From: Mycteria americana
Taxonomy: Eukaryota; Chordata; Aves; Ciconiiformes; Ciconiidae
Assembly: GCF_035582795.1 (NCBI RefSeq)
Contig: NC_134367.1
Coordinates: 53,041,562-53,105,561, forward strand
Direction of reading: 5' to 3'
DNA: 64,000 nucleotides
The notes under the pieces were generated by a model. That model was not told the DNA's origin and did no database searches. It was given only the letters and a program-made list of their open reading frames with translations. Below are positions 12,201-24,300 of the stretch, piece by piece. The number at the start of each line of letters is the position of its first letter. Positions within the stretch are counted from its first letter, which is position 1. The position numbers and the translations under genes are program-made.

Positions 12201-13071
12201 ATACCACTATGCCCTTACTCTTCTCCTGTTCATATTCTTCTTCTGCTACGTGGGAGCGGAGGTCACTTACGGCTCTTACATATTTACTCATGCAAAGGTC
12301 TTCACCGAGATGAAAGAAAATGAAGCAGCTGCTTTGAATTCTGTCTTCTGGGGTGCATTTGCCGCTTGCAGAGGAGTGGCAATATTCTGTGCTGCTTGCT
12401 TGTACCCTGGCACCATGATCCTGCTGAGTATCATAGGCTCTGCTGTCTCCTCTTCGTGCTTGGCCTTCTTTGCGAGGTACCCAGCCTCGCTGTGGGTTGG
12501 AACCGCTGTGTATGGAGCGTCAATGGCTACCATCTTTCCCAGCGGCATTTCCTGGATAGAACAGTACACGGTCGTGCAAGGAAAATCGGCTTCTCTGTTT
12601 GTGATCGGCGCCGCGCTGGGCGAGATGTGCATTCCTGCCGTGGTGGGGTACCTTCAGGGAAGGTTTCACCACGTTCCTGTGGTTATGTACACTGCCTTGG
12701 TGACTTCTGCAATGACGGTTGTACTCTTCCCTCTGATGTACAAATTGGCCAACTCTCCCGGTGAGAGTGACTTGAAAGAAAGGAGTGAGAGCGAGGACCG
12801 GAAAGCTTTGTTGTCAAACTCGGGGCTTAATGAGGATGAAGAGGATGAGGAGGATGCGGGAGAGTGGAACGAAGCAGACTTTGAGGTAATAGAAATGAAT
12901 GACACGCTGAGAAACTCTGTGATAGAGACCTCCCGAAAGATACCCGGGGACTCTCCAGCCAAAGTCTCTCTCCAGCCCCGTCTGGACAGCGTATTGCGCG
13001 ATTCTCCCGTGGTTGCTGGTGGCTCCCCTGGGAGAAAAAATGTGAATGTTGACCGGGAGAAGAACGATTGA
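5826..13071 (+). CDS. MFSD4B: MFSD4B (NaGLT1-like) sugar transporter, four coding exons
   Basis: The spliced frame (5826-6035, 6200-6368, 9431-9547, 11828-13071) gives 579 residues; human MFSD4B is about 518. The rat orthologue NaGLT1 is a sodium-dependent glucose transporter of the renal brush border; substrate use here is inferred from the family. About twelve hydrophobic segments follow a hydrophilic N-terminus of about 53 residues. The MFS loop-2/3 signature appears as GRSLGYLGGSVLGG (residues about 102-115), and the family stretch DTGGNVLALNTWG crosses the exon 3/4 junction. A long loop of about 40 residues separates TM5 and TM6. The C-terminal tail of about 110 residues is hydrophilic with an acidic run (NEDEEDEEDAGEWNEADFE). 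Start 5826 is chosen because it opens exon 1 with the basic MAGGERKK sequence in good context. The gene faces REV3L tail to tail, as in human. Confidence 0.95.
6200..6368 (+). CDS. MFSD4B: MFSD4B exon 2
   Basis: Acceptor TCTTGCAG precedes GGG ATG AGC. It encodes the end of TM1 (GMSIAVVGPTFQNLAANV) and TM2 with the MFS signature loop, ending in SMNAHLLLG. It leaves one base for the next exon; the donor is GTGAGT. Confidence 0.95.
6369..9430 (+). other. MFSD4B intron 2; no other gene seen
   Basis: A 3062-base intron, G+C-rich at its start and AT-rich after about 6700. It contains a 20-base direct repeat at 7053-7072 and 7082-7101, and pyrimidine-rich DNA at 7675-7740. No conserved exon or RNA gene was recognised. 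Confidence 0.6.
7053..7101. repeat. Short tandem duplication, 29-base period
   Basis: The 20-base string beginning CTTAATCAAATTAGAAC occurs at 7053-7072 and again at 7082-7101 with no mismatch, inside MFSD4B intron 2. Confidence 0.85.
9431..9547 (+). CDS. MFSD4B: MFSD4B exon 3
   Basis: Acceptor ACCTTTCCAG precedes the exon. It encodes TM3 and TM4 (ALSMFGTTVGLYGIPW, then SLLLTVLMSVIGASMGILDTG). Length 117 bases, entering and leaving in phase 1; donor GTAAGG. Confidence 0.95.
9548..11827 (+). other. MFSD4B intron 3; no other gene seen
   Basis: A 2280-base intron with nothing coding recognised. Its 3' end has a T run (about 11757-11774) followed by three candidate acceptor AGs, at 11780, 11793 and 11827. 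Only the last keeps the MFSD4B frame. Confidence 0.6.
11828..13071 (+). CDS. MFSD4B: MFSD4B exon 4 (last coding exon)
   Basis: Encodes TM5 to TM12 and the cytoplasmic tail. Visible segments include ALHFSFAVGAFVAPILAK, YIVIGTYLLFVSFFFFILY, YALTLLLFIFFFCYVGAE, LFVIGAALGEMCIPAVVGYL and YTALVTSAMTVVLFPLMYK. A Ser/Ala-rich linker (TASAASAVSAL) lies in the large central loop. The stop is TGA at 13069-13071. The exon begins at 11828 because this completes the GGT codon split from exon 3; the frame is also open upstream in the intron, but that stretch is not coding. Confidence 0.95.
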
Positions 13072-15156
13072 AGTAAAAGCTGACTTTGTTTTTTTAAAAA
13101 GGGAAATGCAATTGAACTGTAGAAGTGGTTCGAGAATCCTTTTCTAGTGGCGCAGAGCTCAGCGTGTTCATTTCTGTGTTTGTCCGGCCCTTTCTCCTCT
13201 TCATTTTCAGCCTGCAGGGATGTGTCTCAGAGTGGGAAAGTCCACCGTGATGTGAATGGCGTAATGTGATACAATGTATAGACTATACCGAAAATGTTAA
13301 AGCATAAGAGGTGTTTTCTAAGTGTGAGGCATGCATTTAAGTAATATATGCTGTAATAAGAACTAACTAGGAAAGAAGGGGACTGCTCAGACCACTCAGT
13401 TGTTTGGGGGTGGGTGGAGGGTGCAGTTCCGATGTGCTTGGTCACAAAGTGTTTTCATGAGAGAGGAGAGAAATCTGTTACCTGTGATGCTGAGCTTGCT
13501 TATCCTGTGAAAGAAGAATGTTGCTACTGCATTGAAAGTTTGTGTGTGACATAAACCAGGAAATCAAGTCAAATTTCAGGTGACGCCCAGCGGCTGTAAA
13601 TCAGATAGATAACCTATTGGCAAACTATATAATTTTCTGGTTCTGTCACTAAGATGAGAAGAAACTTAAAATTAATTTTTAGGAGTGGAACCATGCCTTT
13701 GGGTCATTTAAAAGCCGTGTATGGGAAGGGGGACAAAATGGGTCGTATTAATCTGCTGTAATGCTTAACTTTGATTTACTAGTTAAACAGTGATGACAAA
13801 TCTAAATAGTCTAAAGTAACTTGTGATTGTACTTGTGATTTTAATTACTGCACTACTGCTGAAATCAAGGAATGTATGAAGAAGATGATAAAGTTACATA
13901 TGAACAGATTACTTAATATATGGTATTGACATAGGGCTGTGATGTTTTTAAGCCAGTTGTTTAAAGGAAGGTTGTAACAACTTTTCTGGCTTCCTGTGCC
14001 AAGACTTTTAACACAGTGATGTGTTCAAATGAAAATTTGAGGGGGAATTATCGATGAGATGATCCTTTCAGGTTGTACTGTATGATCACTTGCCCCTTGC
14101 CAGCTGGATTGCTGCCATTTGGGTTTTGTTTCTTTGGGCAATGACTTACAGGCAGACTCTTCCTAGAGAAGCAGCAGTGGTTTGTATTTGTAGGTTCATT
14201 GCTGCTGCTAAGCAGGAAGACCTGGGAAGGACCAGTCCTACCAGCGAGGCCTCCCCAGTAAGAGCAAAAAAAAAAAAGCAGCAGCTAATGGCAAAAATCT
14301 GACTCTGAAACAGTACTCTTGCAATTTGTCTACTTGAAACTCCGAATTTGTAGGTTAAGGATTTTTAAGGCTGCGTGGTCAGAATGTGTTAATGTTTGGG
14401 GTTTTTTACTTTGCACTGTTACGATTATTTTTCTTGCTGACAAATTTAATTTACTAACGAAAGAGCTCTAGATGTAGCATCGCACAGAACCTTAGATGTT
14501 CGGTGTATTTTCAAGTTTGGTTTTGTTCCCTCTCTTGTCCCCTGTGTGTGCAACCTAGAACCTTGTGGCTTTTTCCTTTCTTCTGAGAAGTTAGTAAGAA
14601 GCAGGAATCAACCTGTAGTGAAAACATAATTTTTTTTGCATCTTGCCCTGTTGAGGGGGCCTCCCTCTGCTGTTGGCACTTGAATGCCAGTGTAGTTTTG
14701 CCCGTTCCTTTTTTTTCTTGTGTTTATGCGCACTTCTGTGGCATCTTTTCCAGTGCAATGCATGAACCTGCACTCTAAAATATGGCCTTGTTTCACTTGC
14801 TACACAAGGGTTCTCTTCTTTGCTTAAGGTAATGGTAAATGCTTTTAAATATCAGGCCGAGTCCTGTTCTAGGTACATGTAACAGCATTTGTTCAACAGG
14901 AGTGAGTCTGTATGGCCTTGTGTGTTTAGTTCCATATGATAACAAATGATGTGGTGTGGCAGAGGTGGTGACTTAAACGAGTGCAGATTAAGCCTTCATT
15001 TCTTCAACTTTCCTTTTCCCCTTTTTTCTTCCTGCACACTACCGTAACTGCTTTGTGTGTGTCAGAAGTGGGGCTGTTACCTGATGGTGAGGACAAATGC
15101 CGCTGTGGATGGGGAGCGGGGTAACTGCTTCTGCTCTGCTTTTGCAGGCATTCCTG

Positions 15157-15179
15157 CCCCCCCCCCCCCCCCCCCCCCC
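15157..15179. repeat. C23 homopolymer
   Basis: Twenty-three consecutive C in the MFSD4B 3' UTR (G23 on the minus strand), flanked by ordinary sequence. Confidence 0.9.
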
Positions 15180-16911
15180 GGGAGGTCACAGGTTTCCTTT
15201 GGCAAAAACTGGGTTTGGTGCAGGATAAACGACAAAAGCTACGGAAACAGTTGCATGGCAGCTCCCCACTGGAACTGTAATTCATCAGCTGTACCTGAAT
15301 TGATGGCCATGCAAAAAAGTTTCCCCATACCTGAGATCATGTTGCCAGAAAAAAATTAGTTTAAGAAACACACCTGGCAACAGGAAGATTTTTAAATAAT
15401 CCCCAATTCATACACTAATCTTAGGAATGAAATTCCAAATTGAATGTCCTGCATGCAAGATTGTTCTCAGGGATAGTTTGTGTCTTGTGTAATCAAGTAC
15501 TAAAAAAACAGACAATTGAAATTAAAGCCGCATTGGGAAATACGCTGTTACCTCTTTGAACCTTAGCTACTTATTGCTTATGTATACACACAGTGATTTA
15601 TGTTTCTGACTATGTCTTCCCAACAAATGTAAAAATACTGTGCAAAACAGTTTTTTTTTTTTTTTAACTGGCTGTATTCATTCCTGCATGAGTCACTTGA
15701 ATTCATCCCTGGTTTTCCCCCTTAAAAGCAGGAGGCCTGGGTAGCAGGAATGGAGCGACAGCCTAGAATGCCAAGGTAAGAGCAGCCTTTTACAGAAGGT
15801 AAAGAATCCAAAAAGCAGTGGGAGGAAGACAGAGTGGAACTCACAGAGTGACCCGGAGTGGTACTGTGTAGAATCTTGTCCAAGTGATAGGTGGAGGCCT
15901 TTGTCTGGATGATGTCTAAACTGTGAGCCATCTTAGCGAGTACTTAGAGCCTTCAGTGTCTTGGTTCTGGCCTCAAACTTGACATGGAATATACTCACAG
16001 AACTTGTTCTCCTTATCCCATAAAAGCATGCCTTTCATAGCAGGGGCTGCCCTTTAATGAAATGTTCAAGGCAATTTAAGATAAAACCGATCTAGGACAC
16101 TCCCAACAATGAGTCCAGCTCACAGCAGCTCCAGACATCCTCAATGTTCAAGGCTGTAGCTTTCCTAGTTCTTGGATTGTGGTGTTCCTCAAGGCTTGTT
16201 TTTAGACAATGAATGTTAGTTTTTACATACTTAAATTTCCTTCCAAAGTAAATTGCTTACTGGCATATACAGTTAAAGTGAGGATCTATTTACAGTGCCT
16301 TTTAAGTTAAAGATCCTCCAGAAAGCTTTTAAACACTTAAACTTACATGCGATGGGTTGAAATTACTTGAAGTAAACTGTATGACTTTACCATTGCCTTG
16401 CTTATGCTATAGAAGTCATCTCTGTGTTGAGGACAAGAACCATGGGCCATGGATTAGCTATCTGAATTTATTAAGAATTGTATTTTTGTCTGTAAAGCCA
16501 GGACTGAGTTGAAGATGAGCACTTGCCCATTTGCTCCAGTGCTAAAGGTAACCTTTTGCAGTTAAGTGTCATTTAATATTTTTATTTATTCCTGAAACAC
16601 TGCCAAATGCTGGGTTGTACCGCAAGCACTAGCACGTTCGTCCTGGCGTTTGCACTTTTATTCTGTATGTGACCAATGGTAGAATGAAAGAGTAGGCAAA
16701 AGTTTTGTGCCTTGATGGGTTTGGGTTTTTTTTAGTTACTTTGCATAAAAGCACATTGCAAGCTGTGGATGTTCTATTATATATTTAATAGTTTTTATTC
16801 TGCTTGGTGTGTGTTTACATTGTACGGTATAATGTGAAATTTAATAGACAGACTTGTGTCTTGAATGTAATAAATTCTTAACTGGAGGAGGCACTCAGGT
16901 TCCTTGATGTA

Positions 16912-16917
16912 AATAAA
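16912..16917 (+). terminator. Polyadenylation signal, probable MFSD4B 3' end
   Basis: AATAAA followed by a T/GT-rich element (TTTTGTTCTATTTTTC) within 25 bases. A second hexamer lies at 16869-16874. These are the last good plus-strand signals before the oppositely oriented REV3L end. Confidence 0.6.
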
Positions 16918-16940
16918 GTTTTGTTCTATTTTTCAAAGCT

Positions 16941-17194
16941 ACTCTGGACTCCTAAATTTAAAAATTCTCCTGTTTTGACTAATGGAGAACTAGAAACATT
17001 TCTCTTCTGGTTTGGGGGAGAATTGATACCTCCAAGAATTGATGCCGAGGTTTTAGATCCCAAAGCTTAAGCTGGAAACCAAAAATTGTGGATTCTGAAC
17101 TCTTATGGGAGCAGTCGTGGTTGCATTACTATTTGTGTGCTGACCAAGGGAAACAAAAGTGTCTGCAACTGAGGATAAATATAAAAAAAGCAGA
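16941..17194. other. Short intergenic gap between convergent genes
   Basis: About 250 bases between the predicted cleavage sites of MFSD4B (+) and REV3L (-). Nothing else is recognised here. Readthrough from either side would give antisense overlap. Confidence 0.5.
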
Positions 17195-18209
17195 TAATTT
17201 TTACCATATCATTTTATTCAACTTTAATATGGTTTGCATTATTAACTTCTAAAACAAAATGATTTCCAGTTTAGAAAACAATGCACTGACCACATAATTC
17301 CTTTTCCATTTTATACAGTTATACAAATATTCTAAATACACATTTTGTCAAGATGGTGGCAAATAAGATTTAACTGTACAGTACATAAGGAAAGAAAATA
17401 TTTTAAGCATATTTAGAAGCAATAGAAATGTCTATACAAAACAAGCAAAAATGGAATAAAATTTTATATTTAAAGTATTGCAACAGTCCCACAGGTTTGT
17501 AACAAAAATGTCTTTGCACAGTTCCTCACAATGCCCCATTAATAGCTAAAGCAAGACAGCAATTTTTAGAAAATAATGTTTCAAAATGCTACACATGATA
17601 CTACTGCTTGCACAGTCTGATCAAAATAACAATCTACTTGGAATCAAGCAAAACTGAGGAGGAGATATACCAACCAACTTTAAAATTATCTGTATAAAAG
17701 TCATTGCACATTATTTTACTCAGTTGTTTGAAAAGTAAAAAAGTGTATTTACAAAATATTTCGCAGACAAAATTATAAAGTGAATGGATAATATATAAGT
17801 AACACGTCTTGATACTGACAGTTCAAGAACACACACTAATGGTTTTATCGTTTCAAGAGGTTTTCAGTGCTCCTTCCTCCAGGAAGTAAACTTGACTTCT
17901 ACTTTGAAATGGATTTACAAGATGTTACACATAGCTATTTCAACATCAGCATTATAAAACAGTATGTTAGAAACATGAAAGAAAGAAGAAATTTGTACAT
18001 CTTAAAAAGTGAGCTATTCATAGATCAACAAATGTATTTTTTTTTTAATTTAGTTAGGATAAGCGTTCATTATTCTTCAGATAATAAATCCAACACTTAA
18101 AATGGAAATCCTGGACTAGATGAGAATTGAAAAAGCACCATGCACAATAGTCTTAGTGTGGTAAACACTGAAAAAAAAATAGCACCTGGAATCCTGTAAC
18201 ACAGATCAT
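17195..18209 (-). other. REV3L: REV3L 3' untranslated region
   Basis: About 1 kb of AT-rich non-coding DNA between the REV3L stop codon and the minus-strand polyadenylation signal at 17213-17218. No competing minus-strand AATAAA was found between them. Confidence 0.65.
17213..17218 (-). terminator. Polyadenylation signal, probable REV3L 3' end
   Basis: TTTATT on the plus strand is AATAAA on the minus strand, about 1 kb after the REV3L stop. A T-rich stretch follows on the minus strand. Confidence 0.6.
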
Positions 18210-18350
18210 TTAAAACTGGTCAAGTAGCTGGCGAAGATACGGTGCCTTTGACAGTTCTCTGCTTACTCTGGAGAGCTTGAAAAGTACTGGACAGTTGAGG
18301 GAGACACACTGGATCTGTCGATCAAAGCAGCCTGTACAGTTCTTGCATAT
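18210..18350 (-). CDS. REV3L: REV3L last coding exon: CysB iron-sulphur motif and C-terminus
   Basis: Encodes 46 residues and stop TAA (18210-18212). It starts ICKNCTGCFDRQIQCVSLNC, the CysB motif, which in B-family polymerases binds a [4Fe-4S] cluster and the POLD2 subunit. It ends APYLRQLLDQF. The acceptor is AATCTAG; phase 0. Confidence 0.96.
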   Translation of the reverse strand: MCKNCTGCFDRQIQCVSLNCPVLFKLSRVSRELSKAPYLRQLLDQF

Positions 18351-21300
18351 CTAGATTACATGTAAAAAAGCAAAACAGATTATTTGAAACTTGCCACAAG
18401 CAAGGCATAAATCACTTGGGACCACCAAGTCCTCAACACTCTATCGGCAGAACAGGCCCAGCCCTCCCAGCACCAAGCTTTTCCCCAGCCCAGGAGGGAT
18501 CCAGAGCAGCTCCATTCTCTGCTGCAGCCTCTCCTGCCCCTGCCAGACTGCTCATTTTGCTGCTGGTGCCTGGCCAGCTGGCATCACCCACCCTGAACTG
18601 GGCAGAGATCAACAGCTTGACTGCACAGCTTGGGTTTCAGTCCTGCTAATTAAGGTCTACTCATACATGGTGGCTATTGGAAAAATCAGGTAAGTAACTT
18701 GAGAGGATTTAAGTGGGGCAGTGTGTTATATTAATGATAAACTTATCCTGTATAAAAGTTTCCTAGTGAAAAAAGACAAAACTGTTATTCTGCAGTTATT
18801 CTCTACACAGGAAAGGGACTTGCCAAACTACTCCTGTTTCAAGATAAGCTTCAATTAGAGTTTGACTTTCCAAGTCAGAGTTAATCAATGCCAAGACAGA
18901 AATACACAGGGCACGCAGGTTCCACTTGGTCATGGAACTACTCGTTAAATGTAGTTAAAATGTAGTTAATGCTGCTTGAAAGTGCTTTTTAACATGAGAT
19001 ACCTGATAGAATAAAGTAGCAGCAGGCACAGTTCTTCCAAAGGTAGCTACCCTCAGAAAACTAAAGGCCCCTGCTTCGCTTTTATTTTTAATCCTTTCCA
19101 GTATCTGCCACCTCCAATGGTTTTTCCAAAAACTCAGAAATTTGCTTCCAACCACACTTGCGCTTTGTGACATCAAAATGTAACATAATGTTATCCTACC
19201 ATTTGCATAGTTTGAACAACAAATCAAAATCATATCCTTTGCTTTTAAAATTAGTTCTTTCCTTCTTTCCATGTTAAAATTATTTGGGCACCAGCAACCC
19301 TCTCAGCCAGACCTGTATCAGCACTGAATCCCTGCAAGACCAGAAACTCAAACTGACAATAGCTGGAGAGGAGCAGCCCCTCTCGGCCAAGTCCCACAGG
19401 CGGCACCTCAGAGGATACCAGTTCTCTGACCTGCAACCATGACCAAAAAGAACAGGATTTAAACAGTTTGTTCCAGGTTTGTAACCACCAGAAGAACCTC
19501 AGAAATAAGTCTACTCTAGTTCTTTTGAAAGAGGCTGTGGCTGGTTTGAATGCAAGGGACCAAACCAAATGGTACCCAAGACACTTTGTAGGTTCAGTTT
19601 GTGCAGAGGGGAGAAGTCTATGGCCTTAATCTATGGCACGTAATTTTTAAGTGCACTTTAAAATAATGTACGATTCAGTGTGATACCAGTTTTCTGCTGG
19701 CTCCGGCATATTTATAATCTAGGAGGGCCAAGAATTTAAGCTGTGAAGGATATATACATCTTCATATTAAAATGAGACAGATGCTCTTACAGAGAGGTTG
19801 AGTCATCAAACACTGACTAGAGCGGGATCCCAGGCCTTGCCGACCTGTTGCATGTTGCAGGGACAAGAGACTGTTCTGATGAAACCCACTGATCCTCCTG
19901 TGGGGCTGGACCAGCCTGCCAAGTTCTGATTTATTCCAGAACAAAAGCAATGTAAAAGGTTCAGAGTACCACAGGAAAACTGCAGAACACACATCACCTT
20001 CCTCTACTGCCATTTACAATGCAGATCAGAGCAAATACTACAAATTACAGAAAGAAACAGCAGTCCACACCTTAGTAATGCAGTATTTATGAATACTGAA
20101 TTATAATGGTTTTCTAGCAACAGAGCCCCATGGGAACCTATCAAATCAATGCCTAGACTACAGGAACATTTATATCCCTGCAATTCAGACAAGTCTTTAA
20201 AATGGTTCACGTGCTCGTGCTAAAAATGAATTTTAACAAAAATATTTATTAATTATAAAATACGACAGTATGGAAATTAGGTGAGGATATGTGTATGTTT
20301 CTGCAAGCAGAGGCATTGTGCTTTGCTATAATATATTCGTGAGCACAGTCAGCTACTCTCTTAATTGACTTCTAGCTCAAGGGAAAAAAACTGCTTGGAA
20401 AATTCCTATCGAGAGGAAAGGTAACAAGAAACCCCCCCCAAGCTAAAACACATCCATGTTATAAATAAATAATTTTTCTGGGACAAACGTTTTTGTTACT
20501 AGATCATCCTCAGTTATTTTAATGCAAAAAAGGTGAATCCTTCATACTTTTACAACTCTCCATCACTGCCATTGTAAAAAGGCACCTACAAACCATGTAA
20601 GATACTCTTAAAAAAAGAAAAGGATAAAAGCATCTGCTGTTCTGATCCCCGCCTTTGTCTTCAGTTTTACACAAAGCTAAGGAGAGTAACAGCTGCTATG
20701 CTGCCTTCAACAGCAATGGGAAAAGCAAGCAAGCTATAACACGTTTAACACCCAGATTGTACTTCCCATTTCTGTTGGGGGCATTCAGTAACACGCTGCT
20801 TTGAAATTTCAGCCCCTGTCTTTGGCTGACAGACATCCAAAATGCTTTAATCATACCTTGACCAGCTGTTCTTGCTTACGCTCCAGCTCTCGGATTTCTT
20901 GGTTGAGAATCACTGCCACATGCTGTGGCTGGCTTCTGCATTTATTACAGATCCCATACTGGGTCAGTTCATCACACACGGGACAGTGTAAGGTCGTGAA
21001 ATACTGGGAGATTGTGCCTTTGCGTCCTTCTAGCTCACTGCGGGCAGTCGAGGCAGCTTTTTGAATCTGTTAAAAAAAAAAATGTAAGAGGTAATGAATT
21101 TTCAAGAGAGCAGCTCGCCTTATTCCTAGATTACATAGCCTATCTTTTTGAAGAGGAGTATGAAAGTGCAACACAGCCTGCAGGGCATGGGTTCATTCAC
21201 AAATTGTTAACATGGATCGCATCACTCTGAAGAGCGTAGCGCTTGCCCTGAGGTGATACACTGAACAGAGCCCACCCACATCTATTTCACAGGGAATCTC

Positions 21301-24300
21301 ACCAGAAAAGAGAAAGAGTAACCAAAGAAATCCTCTGCCACATGCTAAATTCCCGATCTCATCTCAAACTCTGCCTCCTGCAGTTGTTCTTTTGTAGGTG
21401 CTGATCTACTTCACGTTCAAACATGCCCTGGCTGCAGCTCCAGTGGCTGCCTTCCGGATCGTGCCTCCCCTAGAGTTTCTGTGCTAGTGCAGTCCCGATC
21501 ACAGAGCTGCCGCTGTCCTTTGGTCTGTAGCTCTAGCTCATGCTCTGATTTCTCCGGACAAAGCTCCACCACTGCCCCCTCCACTGCCCAGGGAAGTTTG
21601 TTCTCTGCACTTGCTCCTGGTGCTCATGACTTAAGCTTTGTGCTATCCTTCAGTCTCCTGCTTCAAACACCCAGTTGCTCTGCTCCCTTTGACTTCCCTC
21701 GGTGCTCCCTGGCCTTGCAGAAAGTCAGGGCTCTTTTTGCTTTTTTGAGAGCAGCTTGTTGGCGATACTTAAGGTGAGTGTCACAGTGCCACCGGAAAGG
21801 TAGAGAAAAGAAGCGGAACTGAAGTCCATCAAGGCTATATTAAAAGTCTGCAGTGGGAAACATGATGTACTACTACGCTACTGAAATCTACACTAAGCAG
21901 AATAACCAAACTACACGGATACACTGTCTTTCACCTTTTTGTCAGGGGAATCACAAACTAAAATCCAGCTATCTAACACTTCTCTTCCTGCGTCTCATTG
22001 ATTTCTTTAACTTTTAGGAAAGTCAGTTTTGGATATAATTAGTTTAAAAATTTCCGGTGATACAGATTTTTAAAAAAGTGTTCCTGCTGCTGAGGCATTA
22101 CCACCTTTTCTATAAAGAGGAAAGATCTTCAGAACATCTTGGAAAAACAGGAGTTCCAACATCTACTATAGAGAGATTTAAAAAGTGGTACAGCCAAATA
22201 GATGCATATACAAGTACCGCTAAAAATATACAGTTATGGCAAAATATTCTTTTAAACTATGGAAGGAGGCAGAAAGTAGAAGATGATAGTGTGATCAACC
22301 CTGCACAGAAGGACTGGTCAAAAAATTGATTTACTAAATGAAACAAACTGCACAGAAGATCTCAGAATCAGGTCTGCATGTTTGGGCATCAAACACTGCC
22401 TTGTAAAATCACCTTTGCTGTTGCCTCATATAAACCTCATTCCACTAAAAGTCATGATAAAACCAAAGACTGTATAGATCCACTGCGTTTGTAATCTGTT
22501 TGTTTTCAAACACTTACCCGTGGCAACTCATGGTACCAGCTGAAGACGTCTATGCCAATAAGTGAGAACACCCTAGCCAGCGGTGGCAGAATTTGTTTGG
22601 TAATATAGTATGTAGCATTCAGCCTCAGGTTGGGATCCTGCAGGACTTCAATGGGCCGCCTCACCAGCTGTATCAGGGGCAGTCCGGGCATGCCGTACAC
22701 AATGACATAGGGCACTCGCTCCCCAACTCGTGGTTCAGAGCGACGGTCATAGGCAAGCATTCTCCTGTTTAAAAATAGCCTTTATAATGCATCCAGAGAC
22801 AAATTCATAGTTATTTCATTTGCTTGTAAAGCTTCCCATCTGATTATATTAGTAGCTCTCCAGATGACTGAAGTTAGTGTCTATTATGAAGCACAGGACC
22901 AAGTTGTTTCAATTTTAGTTTGTCCCATGATCAGACCCAAATTTTAGAACTTGGAATGTGAGCCCTAAAGATACATTCTGTTTCAGGTCACTTGGATTTG
23001 CATGCAGGTTGCTTTCTAGCTACCCCTTCCTTTAAGAAATATTTTAATAAAGAGCTGCCAGGGTACTAAAAAGAGCTCAAGTACCCAGAAAGCAAAGGAC
23101 AATTCAATTTGAATTGTCGTATCAATCCAGGACTTGAATTTTATTTTATTTAAAAAGCATGGCTTAATTTGAAGACCTTTATATTAAGCAAGGTGGCAAA
23201 ATGTGCCAGCTCACATTATCTATTACTGATAAACAATATCAACAGGATGAACTGTTAACTTTAAGTAAGGTACTTTTTAAAAAAATGAAAAATTACACCT
23301 GGTAATGTATTTCACAGCACTGAAAGGCATGATTATTACAATTTTTAACATATCTAATATCCATGAGTGATGGGTGATCTTGGAGAGTCAAGGCCTTGTA
23401 CAAAAACCAAAGCATAAGTAACAGCAGTGAACACACTGTTACAGCGCCCTGACAAGAAAACTTCACTCTTGAACATGTGTGGCTCTTTCCAGGACTACGA
23501 AATGGCTTTCTAGGACTGTCTGATGCCTGATCTCTCCTCACACACAGAAGAAAGTCAGAGCCAACTGCTGCAACAATATCTGAAGGAGACATCTCACTGC
23601 TACCCGTAACTTGGCTGTACAAAGGTCAAGAGAAAAAATATCTACGATTAGCACTTCTTAATCTCATTACCTGGTGATTTCCAGGGCTGGTACACAGGAT
23701 CCAGGTTTGTAAGCTGAGCTCCCTCTGTACTCTTTTGCAAAGATGAAGTCTTGCATGCTGGCTTTTCCTTCCAGTAACTTCATGCATTGATTCTGAACGT
23801 ACTGTTTGATCTGACTTATGTCCCGTGTTTCAAATAGCAGCTTGATAGAACACTCAAGTATCTTTACAACCAAAGGAGAAAGGTGAGAAAAACACGTATG
23901 TTTAACTAAAAAATAATTCCAAATAATTCAGTGAATTATATGGAAATATAAATACACTGCTTAGAAAAAGTACCAGTTGTGAACTAGAATGTTAGGATGA
24001 CAACAGGTTGCATTCTCTTCCACTCAAAGACATTCATAAACACATTACTGGACAACTTTTTCCTCAGTTTGACACATCTTTCATGACATTATCCATACTC
24101 CGGCACTAAGACTGTTTCAACAATTACAGAGGTTTTCCAGAGTATGAGAGAGATTTTTCCCACGTAGTCTAAAATATTTTGCCATGACTTTCTGACCACC
24201 TCAGTAAACAAAAGATTTGGGATTAAAAAGAAAAATGGAAGTAAATCTTCCTAAGTGGTTCCCTTTCTTTCTGGCATAAATTTGTTTTGACTTGATTAAG

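Larger units (their letters stand above)
13072..16940 (+). other. MFSD4B: MFSD4B 3' untranslated region
   Basis: About 3.9 kb without conserved coding sequence between the stop codon and two polyadenylation hexamers. It carries a 23-base C run at 15157-15179 and a T run near 15652-15665. Its extent is inferred from the signal at 16912; earlier, shorter ends are possible. Confidence 0.6.

Noticed and set aside
22057-22329. Plus-strand open frame of 90 codons in a REV3L intron
   Set aside because: No domain recognised, antisense to the host gene and without flanking splice signals.
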